Below are positions 9,201-14,885 of a stretch of DNA of 21,895 bases, one piece after another. Below the pieces are notes generated by a model. It ran no database searches. It saw only the letters and a list, made by a program, of their open reading frames with translations, and was not told the origin of the DNA. Position 1 is the stretch's first letter. The number at the start of each line of letters is the position of its first letter. Where the stretch lies: NCBI GenBank assembly GCA_009929055.1, contig SABI01000013.1:1-21895 (forward strand), given 5' to 3'. The DNA comes from Spirochaetia bacterium (GTDB lineage: Bacteria; Spirochaetota; Spirochaetia; Sphaerochaetales; Sphaerochaetaceae). A program made the position numbers and the translations under genes.

Positions 9201-9482
9201 GCAGCGAAAATGACCGAGAGAAGAAGAGAATTCTACTTCACTTGAACATTCATATGTGTGACGAGACATAATTTCATTTCCACTTGTAGTAATTTTACCA
9301 AGCCTAGGAGTTTGTCCATAGAGAGCTAAACACATAGCATCAAGAATTGTTGATTTCCCTGCCCCTGTGGGACCGGTAAGGGCAAATATTCCGTTTTGCG
9401 TATATTCTGGGTGGGTGAAATCTATAGACCACTGTCCATAAAGAGAGTTTAGGTTTTTAAAAGTTAATTTTAGTATTTTCAT
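6234..9482 (-). CDS. sbcC: SbcC, ATPase subunit of the SbcCD nuclease
   Basis: SMC/Rad50-like ATPase of 1082 residues that drives the SbcD nuclease to cut DNA hairpins and blocked ends. Walker A GPTGAGKST at 37-45; two long Lys/Glu-rich coiled-coil arms (about 185-500 and 560-890); zinc hook C538-P-L-C541 at the turn between them; ABC signature NLSGGETF around 982-989; Walker B FLDEGFGTLD with D1015-E1016. All essential parts are present. It starts six bases after the sbcD stop with GGAAAG as ribosome binding site, so the pair is translated together. Confidence 0.96.
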   Translation of the reverse strand: MKILKLTFKNLNSLYGQWSIDFTHPEYTQNGIFALTGPTGAGKSTILDAMCLALYGQTPRLGKITTSGNEIMSRHTYECSSEVEFSSSLGHFRCSWAQHKARNKVDGNLVDATHEISDARTNKIIESKKSLVAAVVEEKTGMDFDRFTRSILLAQGSFDIFLKAGAEEKSKILEQITGTELYTTISKAVFDKHKSENEKLLILKNQLEEINPISPDQEVQLKDLITTYAKREKELRKTINTLNEGIQWHKGINNIEEELEKYYQELNSITSEIKEFSPKREKLQKAIKATELATPYSELTRLREALSLTKKLIIDTNERITTLSLSEQKKEGEKKAKEAHTQQAKENEIIQREIIKKVRSLDQTIEQQEKTITKEKETHTSLQQLLKLKKSEIETNSLELHKKEEKLKTTEQFLEQHTQDNLLNSALTGIEIQLEHLKESKDNIGHKEAESKSIKASIEEKESILLELKRNYEEKEETFNRLHKTIEEENSNFKFLLNGKILREYYKEVEHLIKEKAYQSKIKELEDERLLLIDNSPCPLCGSLHHPFAEGNIPIKEKIDIEIENITKLIDALEKKQEEITKIEKETETEKEKLATQLQAIQVASSSIEQRKSTKEILDKDIKNLTEEYKKKRKTLESTLSTIGIVELDKEEEELLQTLTKRLKSYMAKVEEKESITKEINSIKQSIREKQLIYTNDQEREKELSSNISFLETTCKGDKDERFTLFLDKDCDIEEKKLYDTIGKAEREEKEIREELTAIKNEIHNLKTAITTEGEKLVKEEKTLATDEKNFITSLASFSFTDEQEFITSRLSLPQREELTHEMKALDERNTTVKANISSRTTSLTKEKGKHITDDSLEELTSRVESFTDELTSVVEEKASINTTLHENEKIKVRGLEKQNEITKVSQVVSKWSRLNNLIGSADGKKYRKFAQGITFELMVDHANGQLNKMSDRYLLLHDTLEPLELHIVDNYQAGEVRSIKNLSGGETFIVSLALALGLSQMSSKKVRVDSLFLDEGFGTLDEEALETALETLSSLQQEGKLIGIISHVSGLKERISTQINVSPINGGKSKIEGPGCKRIEE

Positions 9483-9488
9483 CTTTCC

Positions 9489-10736
9489 CTATTCCTTCAA
9501 TGTATCATCATTGTCGATAGTGAACATAATTTCTTTGTAGGATTGGATAAGTTCTTCCCTTTCTTCATCTTCAATATGTGCTGCCGTAAGAAGCCTCTCA
9601 AATACTTCATATTCATCAACATCGTCAAGAGTTTCATTCTTATAGGAAGAGTGCAGTAGTGAGTTTACAAGTTCTGTATCTTTTATCCTTATAATAGAGA
9701 GAGATGAGGCTTCTATTTGTTGTTCTAACATTACTTTCGCCTCTTTTGCATTAATGTTTTTCCCAAGTTCTATTTCAATCCAGGCGTTACTTTTTTCACT
9801 TATAAGAAGGTCTATCTTGTGTTGTATCTCTTCTAGTGAACCAACTAAGCGTACTAGTGGTTGAAATAGAGGAATAGGGTGTTGTTCTACTGTTGAAGAG
9901 CCTCCTTCAAAGGAGATGATCAATACTTTCTTTTGTTCTTTAGCCTCTGAAAATCCCATTGGAATGGGAGATCCACTGTAACGAAAATGTTCTTTTCCTC
10001 CTACCTTTTGTTCACTATGGAGGTGCCCTAGGGCAAGATAATCTATAGATGAGGGGAAAATCTCTTCATGTACATAGCCAAGAGATCCTACATACAAGTC
10101 TCTTACTCCATCTCCTGTAGTTACTGTTCCTCCAGCACTAAAGAGGTGGCCCATTGCAATGATTGGGATGGTAAGGTGATGTTTTTCAAAAAGTTCTTTT
10201 TGTTTTTGTTCTGCAAATAAACATACTTTTTCATAGTGGTTTTTAATACCTAAGATAAGTTTGCTATTTTTATCTTCTATTGTTTCACCACTTTCTGCTG
10301 TTCGAATATCTTTATCTCTAAGGTAGGGTACTGCACAAACAATGAGAGTCGGGATGTTAGTTTTATCTTTTAAGATAATCACCTCTTCTTTTGCTTCTTC
10401 CCTCATTGCCCCTACTACAAAGACGTTAAGTGTTTCTAGAAGTGCTTTAGGGGCATCAAGGAAAGATGGAGAGTCATGATTTCCCCCAATAATAACGACT
10501 GAATGGCACTGAGTTGTGGACACTTTATATAAAAATCGATAGTAGAGTTCTTGAGAGCGATGGGATGGAAGAGTTGTATCAAAAACATCTCCTGCAATAA
10601 GAAGAACGTCGATATCTTCTTCTAGAATAGTATTAACAAGCCAATCAAGAAATAAGGTAAATTCTTCATATCGTTTCTTTGTATATAAATTCCTTCCTAA
10701 ATGCCAATCAGATGTGTGTAGTATCTTCACCGTCAT
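9489..10736 (-). CDS. sbcD: SbcD, nuclease subunit of SbcCD
   Basis: Mre11-like calcineurin-type metallophosphoesterase of 415 residues. The metal-binding motifs are in order: TSDWHLGR (10-15 region), GDVFDT, GGNHDS, MGHLFSAGG and LGHLHSEQ, all near the N-terminal 240 residues. The C-terminal part forms the cap and SbcC-binding region. AGGAGC lies just before the ATG. First gene of the sbcDC operon; its upstream region faces the Fic gene across a 297-base divergent spacer. Confidence 0.95.
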   Translation of the reverse strand: MTVKILHTSDWHLGRNLYTKKRYEEFTLFLDWLVNTILEEDIDVLLIAGDVFDTTLPSHRSQELYYRFLYKVSTTQCHSVVIIGGNHDSPSFLDAPKALLETLNVFVVGAMREEAKEEVIILKDKTNIPTLIVCAVPYLRDKDIRTAESGETIEDKNSKLILGIKNHYEKVCLFAEQKQKELFEKHHLTIPIIAMGHLFSAGGTVTTGDGVRDLYVGSLGYVHEEIFPSSIDYLALGHLHSEQKVGGKEHFRYSGSPIPMGFSEAKEQKKVLIISFEGGSSTVEQHPIPLFQPLVRLVGSLEEIQHKIDLLISEKSNAWIEIELGKNINAKEAKVMLEQQIEASSLSIIRIKDTELVNSLLHSSYKNETLDDVDEYEVFERLLTAAHIEDEEREELIQSYKEIMFTIDNDDTLKE

Positions 10737-11033
10737 ATGCTCCTATCCCTTTATTGTTACATACTAATCGTGATGAGTCGATGAGGGAAGATGAGAAAGT
10801 TGTTAGTTAGCCTTTTTACTTTTTTTAATCAAAGCAAGGAGAGGAAACTCTTTTGGTGACCTAGAAAACTATGAGAAAATACTTTAAGTATCTAAGAAGA
10901 TAATAGAATTATGATAAATTTGTTTATTTATAATAGATTTATTATAATAATCCTCTTTTATAATGATTTTATTTCTTTTTGGGTGTAATATATTGATATT
11001 ATGATTAAAATAATGATTTTATAAGGAAGTTTA
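10737..11033. other. Divergent AT-rich spacer between sbcD and fic
   Basis: No gene seen. The left part serves sbcD. From about 10890 to 11020 the sequence is almost pure A/T with many TATAAT-like words (for example 10929-10934 and 10959-10964), so a single promoter for fic cannot be chosen with confidence. It contains the 13-bp repeat listed separately. Confidence 0.5.
10960..11022 (+). repeat. Pair of 13-bp direct repeats ahead of fic
   Basis: ATAATGATTTTAT occurs at 10960-10972 and again at 11010-11022, 50 bases apart (about five helical turns). The second copy runs into the AAGGAAG ribosome binding site of fic. It could be an operator pair for autoregulation, or chance in a very AT-rich region. 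Confidence 0.4.
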
Positions 11034-12545
11034 ATGGAAGTACATACTGTAGAGTCTCGTCCAGCTGGATATGCTTATGTTCTAGAGACGTTACATCTAA
11101 AAGGAATGCCTCATTGGCATAGATCCTATGTCTCACTTTTGAAAACTCAAAATAAGAGAATTCAAGATGGAATTATAGTACAAACCTACTCGTCACAATA
11201 TTGGCCTGGAGAGGGTCTTGTCTCTCATCTTGAGTTCGCTTTGAAATATGATGGGGTAAGTTTAAGTTTATTAGCTCATATTTTTAATCATATGAATCAA
11301 AAAGAACTTAGTGATTATCTTATGAGTAAACCAACAGGTAAATACGCTCGAAGGCTTTGGTTCTTTTATGAGTTCCTCACAGATAACAGACTTCCTGTTG
11401 ATGATGTCAAAATTGGCAACTATGTCGATGCATTAGAGGGCAAAGACTATTATACAATTTCTTTAGGAGAAAAGTCTTCACGTCATCGTGTTGTTAATAA
11501 TCTTCTTGGGCCAAATAGTTTTTGTCCTATTATTAGAAAAACAGAAGAACTTTCTCAACTAGATGTAGAAGATTTTACTGCTAGATGTGAAGCTATTGTT
11601 GCCTCTTATTCAAGAGAGTTAATTCGAAGTGCACAGAACTACTTTTATAATAAAGAGACGAAATCATCTTTTAGCATCGAACATATTAATCCTAACGCTA
11701 GTAGAACAAGAGATTTCATCTCTTTGTTGGAGCTTGCTGGAAAAGAGGACTTTATTGAGAAACGTAAACTCATAAATCTTCAAAATAGGATAGTTGATGA
11801 GAGATTTAAAGATGATGAATATAGGAATTCTCAGAATTATGTTGGGCAGAGTGTCTCTTATCAGAATGAGATTATTCACTTTATTAGTCCAAAGCCAGAA
11901 GATATTTCATCTTTGATGTCTGGTTTAATAACATCTCATCAAATGATGATGAATGCACATATATCTCCAGTAGTCCATGCAGCAGTGATTTCTTATGGAT
12001 TTGTGTTTCTTCACCCATTTGAAGATGGAAATGGACGAATTCATAGATTTTTAATTCATAATATCCTCAATTTACATCATATGGTTCCTAGCAATCTTAT
12101 GTTCCCCATTTCTGCTGTAATGCTTAAGAACCCTCATAATTATGATGACTCTTTGGAGGCTTTCTCACGACCTTTGCTTACACATATCGATTATATTCTC
12201 GATGAAACAGGACGTTTACAAATCAAAAATGAAACCTCATTATGGTATAAATATATAGATATGACGTATCAATCAGAGGTTTTGTATTGGTTTGTAAATA
12301 AAACGATTGATGAAGAACTCGTTGAAGAACTGAATTTTTTGGCAAGTTACGAAACAACAAAAAAAGCAATACAAGCTATTATTGATATGCCCGACCGCCT
12401 GATTGATTTGTTCATTAAACTCTCTCTTCAAAACAAAGGAATCTTATCAACTAATGAAAGATCTGCTTATTTTGATTTCTTAACAGATGATGAACTTGCT
12501 AAGATGGAGAAGGCAGTAAGAGAAGGTTATAATAGTTCTACATAA
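11034..12545 (+). CDS. Fic-domain protein, probable AMP transferase
   Basis: A 503-residue protein with a complete Fic core, H327-PFEDGNGRIHR338, the motif that transfers AMP (or another nucleotide moiety) from a nucleotide to a target hydroxyl. About 110 residues upstream, SSFSIEHINP contains S212-x-x-x-E216-H, close to the class II inhibitory helix motif (S/T)xxxE(G/N), with His instead of Gly/Asn; E216 would block the ATP gamma-phosphate site. The first 200 residues and the last 110 match no domain I can name; the C-terminus looks helical and may be a winged-helix region. AAGGAAG precedes the ATG. No antitoxin gene flanks it, in keeping with a built-in inhibitor. Targets unknown. Confidence 0.88.
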   Translation: MEVHTVESRPAGYAYVLETLHLKGMPHWHRSYVSLLKTQNKRIQDGIIVQTYSSQYWPGEGLVSHLEFALKYDGVSLSLLAHIFNHMNQKELSDYLMSKPTGKYARRLWFFYEFLTDNRLPVDDVKIGNYVDALEGKDYYTISLGEKSSRHRVVNNLLGPNSFCPIIRKTEELSQLDVEDFTARCEAIVASYSRELIRSAQNYFYNKETKSSFSIEHINPNASRTRDFISLLELAGKEDFIEKRKLINLQNRIVDERFKDDEYRNSQNYVGQSVSYQNEIIHFISPKPEDISSLMSGLITSHQMMMNAHISPVVHAAVISYGFVFLHPFEDGNGRIHRFLIHNILNLHHMVPSNLMFPISAVMLKNPHNYDDSLEAFSRPLLTHIDYILDETGRLQIKNETSLWYKYIDMTYQSEVLYWFVNKTIDEELVEELNFLASYETTKKAIQAIIDMPDRLIDLFIKLSLQNKGILSTNERSAYFDFLTDDELAKMEKAVREGYNSST

Positions 12546-12578
12546 ATATAAGAATACTAAAGTGGAGAATCTTTTTAA

Positions 12579-12641
12579 GTGATTTATGATACCTTACTAC
12601 GGTGATTTGTGGTATTTTACCATAGTAATTTGTGGTAAGAG
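12579..12641 (+). repeat. Degenerate 23-bp tandem repeats
   Basis: Three head-to-tail units begin at 12579, 12602 and 12625, sharing GTGATTTATGATA / GTGATTTGTGGTA / GTAATTTGTGGTA. The third unit is truncated as it nears the tRNA. There are no spacers, so this is not a CRISPR array. The middle unit also holds the small inverted repeat TGGTA-TTT-TACCA. Function unknown. Confidence 0.6.
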
Positions 12642-12646
12642 TGTAT

Positions 12647-12720
12647 TGGAGGTAAGGGGAATCGAACCCCTGACCTATAGATTGCGAACCTATCGCTCTA
12701 GCCAACTGAGCTACACCCCC
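12647..12720 (-). tRNA. tRNA-Ala (anticodon CGC)
   Basis: A full cloverleaf reads on the minus strand: acceptor GGGGGTG pairs with TACCTCC, D stem GCTC/GAGC, anticodon stem ATAGG/TCTAT around the loop TTCGCAA (anticodon CGC), T arm with loop TTCGATT. The acceptor has the G3:U70 wobble pair that marks alanine tRNAs, which confirms identity independently of the anticodon. The 3' CCA is not encoded: the discriminator A is followed by ATA. It reads GCG codons. 74 bases. Confidence 0.96.
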
Positions 12721-12735
12721 AATTACTATTCATAC

Positions 12736-12763
12736 GCTATATGAGGGAGAGTAAGTTAGTCAA
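12736..12763 (-). promoter_or_regulatory. Candidate tRNA-Ala promoter
   Basis: On the minus strand TTGACT (12763-12758) is followed after 16 bases by TATAGC (12741-12736). It predicts a start near 12729, about nine bases before the mature tRNA 5' end, a normal distance for a short leader trimmed by RNase P. Confidence 0.55.
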
Positions 12764-12784
12764 TAGATTTTTGTTTTGGTTGCA

Positions 12785-12991
12785 AAAAAACCTTTTACTA
12801 TCTATCAAGCTTACAAAAGAGTTGCGTCCTCATTTTAAATACCTTGTAAGAAAAGGTGAGGGCAAAACAAGAGAAATAAGAAAGGCGTCAATCCTTCTTG
12901 CTGTAGATGAATCCTGAGGCAGGAAAAGGACTAAGGATGTGGTGGTTGCAGTACGGCCCAGAGAGTCAGTATTACTAAAAAGGACTCTCTT
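12785..12991 (+). mobile_element. IS630-family transposase remnant, N-terminal piece
   Basis: Read on the plus strand, this stretch encodes a recognisable IS630-type N-terminus, with YLVRKGEGKTREIRKA followed by SILLAVDES, corresponding to the family pattern L-x-R-x-L-x-x-L-V-R-K-G-K, then A-R-x-I-R-R-A-x-I-L-L-A. TGA follows DES at about 12913. After the stop the frame still resembles the helix-turn-helix part. It breaks off at 12991 where unrelated sequence starts. Its continuation appears about 1.3 kb away (14245-14766). Dead element; no terminal inverted repeats identified. Confidence 0.7.
12902..12991 (+). repeat. 90-bp direct repeat, left copy
   Basis: Aligns without gaps to 14245-14334; I count two mismatches in 90 bases (TGAGG against TAAGG, and AAGGATG against AATGATG). 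Both copies carry a stop codon at the same codon of the transposase frame. Together they bracket the AbiF gene and its RNA. Confidence 0.92.
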
Positions 12992-13157
12992 ATTTGTAAT
13001 AGCTTTAAGTTCTGGAATTTTCACAATCACAACCAAATTATTGAATACAAAGACTCAAGGGATGCTAGATTACTAAGCTCCAATTGTAGTAAAAATCACT
13101 TCACAACGGTATAAGGCAAAATATAAAGCATTTGAAAAAGCAATTTAATATAGATTG
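12992..13157. other. Non-coding stretch downstream of abiF
   Basis: No gene or strong hairpin seen. It lies between the left 90-bp repeat and the abiF stop and is probably part of the segment that arrived with abiF. Confidence 0.4.
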
Positions 13158-14066
13158 TTACTTTTTCCACAGAGGACTCTGTTCCCAATTTTCAGGAAAT
13201 CCCATCCTCTCTATTGGTATTGAGGGATATTCTACTAATAGATTATTTAATCGAGTTCTCCAACTATATTCAGGTGCAATCTGCATTAGAACATAGTTGA
13301 TAATTGTTAAGACACTGAACATTTTATTATTAGTAATCTCTATGGGGGTGTGCCATTCTGAATATTTATTTTTATTTGGTAATTTGGGCTTAATCTTTAA
13401 AATACGATTCCATAACCTACTATGATGTGCACAAACATTTCTCGTTTCATTAAGAGTAAGTAACCAGGAAGAAAAAACGGCATCTACAACATGAAAATCT
13501 TTTGCCAACATTCCCATAAGGTCTCTATCAATTTTTCTACACAAAGTCACAATTTTCCCAAATGTCATAAATTCTGCTGCAATCCATAATGGAGGTCCAT
13601 CATGAGAATCACCATACTTTTCTTCAAAATGTGTTACTGCATAATCTTTACTTTTACTTATTTCTTCACAAACTTCATCAGTCCATGTTTGAAAATCTTC
13701 AGGACTAAATTTGGGGAAATAGTTCCTCTCTAAATATGCAAAACTTCCATATTGTAAACAAAAATGATTAGTAATTCTTGTACGCAGGGCAATCTCAATT
13801 AGCTCTATTGCATTAAAAACGAGTAATCGTAACTTCCTATCAAAAGTGTATTGCTGCCATACCATTTCAAAAGTTGTTCCAGACTTAAAAACGTCCTTCT
13901 CACATTCCCTAAAAGGATATAAATAACTGCTAAAACGATAATAGCTAATATAGGTAAGTTTTTCTATAATTTCCTGTTCTGTAGCTATCAAACCACGAGA
14001 GATAAGTAGTTTTGCTTGTTCTTCAACAGTAAGTACAGGCTTGTCATATTTCATTTCAAACAGCAT
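13158..14066 (-). CDS. abiF: AbiF/Abi_2 HEPN abortive-infection protein
   Basis: A 302-residue Abi_2-family protein. It opens with the family pattern MKYDKPVLTVEEQ and LLISRGL, has a first R-x5-H at R95-H101 (ALRTRITNHF) and the HEPN motif R209-x4-H214 in NETRNVCAHHSRLW, the expected RNase active site. Relatives halt phage growth by killing or arresting the host, and AbiF proteins have been reported as toxins restrained by an upstream RNA and as relatives of Cas13 (from memory). GAAGG sits three bases before the ATG at 14066; the ATG at 14054 fits the family start better but lies 15 bases from it. A structured RNA with promoter and terminator lies immediately upstream. Flanked by broken IS630 sequence, so probably acquired. 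Confidence 0.88.
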   Translation of the reverse strand: MLFEMKYDKPVLTVEEQAKLLISRGLIATEQEIIEKLTYISYYRFSSYLYPFRECEKDVFKSGTTFEMVWQQYTFDRKLRLLVFNAIELIEIALRTRITNHFCLQYGSFAYLERNYFPKFSPEDFQTWTDEVCEEISKSKDYAVTHFEEKYGDSHDGPPLWIAAEFMTFGKIVTLCRKIDRDLMGMLAKDFHVVDAVFSSWLLTLNETRNVCAHHSRLWNRILKIKPKLPNKNKYSEWHTPIEITNNKMFSVLTIINYVLMQIAPEYSWRTRLNNLLVEYPSIPIERMGFPENWEQSPLWKK

Positions 14067-14080
14067 CAACCTTCAAAAAT

Positions 14081-14124
14081 AAAAAACCCACCGAATTACG
14101 CTTGACTAGCAGAGGCGCGGCGGG
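14081..14124 (-). terminator. Intrinsic terminator between the small RNA and abiF
   Basis: The GC-rich outer stem CCCGCCG/CGGTGGG is followed at once by six T, one A and five more T. It ends the small RNA about 14 bases before the abiF ATG, so abiF mRNA from this promoter must come from read-through. Confidence 0.75.
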
Positions 14125-14130
14125 TGTGCT
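14081..14130 (-). ncRNA. AbiF-associated structured small RNA
   Basis: About 50 nt, from a predicted start near 14130 to a T tract at 14086-14081. Main stem: CCCGCCG (14124-14118) with CGGTGGG (14093-14087), seven pairs with one G-U; inner CGC (14117-14115) with GCG (14101-14099). The apical loop contains TGCTAGT (14111-14105), which can pair with GTTAGCA (14133-14127) at the 5' end, a possible pseudoknot of five Watson-Crick and two G-U pairs (fewer if transcription starts at 14130). The gene-upstream position fits the known abiF RNA motif (from memory). Likely role: the RNA partner or antitoxin of AbiF. Confidence 0.75.
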
Positions 14131-14136
14131 AACTGA

Positions 14137-14165
14137 AGTATACTATAGGGTTCCTATTGGGTCAA
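14137..14165 (-). promoter_or_regulatory. Strong promoter of the AbiF small RNA
   Basis: TTGACC (14165-14160), 17-base spacer, TATACT (14142-14137): five of six consensus matches in each box with ideal spacing. It is by far the best promoter in this patch and drives transcription straight into the small RNA. Confidence 0.8.
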
Positions 14166-14244
14166 ACGTTCTGGATTACTAAATCACAAAGTTTGAAATA
14201 TTGTTAATGAATATGGGTATTAAGAAAGATTAGGAGATCCTTGT

Positions 14245-14334
14245 TGTAGATGAATCCTAAGGCAGGAAAAGGACTAATGATGTGGTGGTTGCAGTACGGC
14301 CCAGAGAGTCAGTATTACTAAAAAGGACTCTCTT
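14245..14334 (+). repeat. 90-bp direct repeat, right copy
   Basis: Second copy of the repeat at 12902-12991. Immediately to its right the transposase frame continues (DAQKAEMAIKRKKRKPP), whereas on the left the N-terminal transposase sequence is absent. This is the mirror of the left copy, where the N-terminal part is present and the continuation is absent. Confidence 0.92.
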
Positions 14335-14766
14335 GATGCACAGAAGGCTGAAATGGCAATCAAGAGGAAAAAGAGGAAGCCTCCTTTCGTCTCTGCAAAG
14401 ATAACAGAGGACATCGAGGCCCATATTATAGCGATTACCTGTTTCAGCCCTCTCTTTTCAAATTAAGTGGTTGCTAGATAAGGAATATTTAGCCGTGGAG
14501 AAGGTGATCCTATTATGAATCACCTCTATACATAGAGTATCTCATCCCTATTTGAGACTTTTCCTTCAAAAGAAGCATTCAGATTTAGAGATTGGAGCCT
14601 AAGCATGGAAGTTGGATTGATAGAGCAGGTGTAAAACGCTCAGCTCTGACCCACCCAATGCTTGGCTTATCGAAGAGCTATGAAACGAGGTGATGAGCTG
14701 ATCCTTTTAACCAAAAAGGTGTCGACTGGTAATTCAATACAGATGATAAAAAGAGTAAAACTCAAG
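14245..14766 (+). mobile_element. IS630-family transposase remnant, middle and C-terminal pieces
   Basis: After the 90-bp repeat the frame from 14335 reads IKRKKRKPPFVSA then KITEDIEAHIIAITC, the linker and start of the second helix-turn-helix of IS630 transposases. The catalytic DDE centre is missing. From 14592 a shifted frame gives EPKHGSWIDRAGVKRSALT and, past two stops, NQKGVDW and FNTDDKKSK, matching the family's C-terminal pattern T-P-K-H-G-S-W-L-N-M-A-E ... G-V-x-W-x-F-T-T-x-D-A-R. Several frameshifts, stops and a central deletion: long dead. Confidence 0.75.
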
Positions 14767-14840
14767 TCCCTCCACCCTCTGATTGAATTGAAGAATTAGG
14801 TTTTACAGGCTACTAGATTATATTTCTGTAGATTCTTCAT

Positions 14841-14868
14841 TAAAACCACCCATGGTTGTTTGGGTGGT
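14841..14868 (-). terminator. Terminator of the aminotransferase gene
   Basis: On the minus strand ACCACCC (14868-14862) and GGGTGGT (14851-14845) form a perfect 7-bp stem with a ten-base loop, followed by a short TTT run. It lies 18 bases past the aminotransferase stop. The T run is short, so efficiency may be modest. Confidence 0.6.
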
Positions 14869-14885
14869 CTATATAGTCTTTCTTA

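Noticed and set aside
12579..12641. Possible CRISPR array
   Set aside because: The 23-bp units are directly adjacent with no spacers, only three copies, and no cas genes are nearby.
12830..13036. 68-codon minus-strand frame over the left IS630 remnant
   Set aside because: It is the antisense of the transposase N-terminus, whose plus-strand frame matches IS630 proteins; no ribosome binding site supports the minus frame.
14140..14244. Second promoter or gene upstream of the AbiF RNA
   Set aside because: Only short frames and no second promoter of comparable quality found between the RNA promoter and the right-hand repeat.
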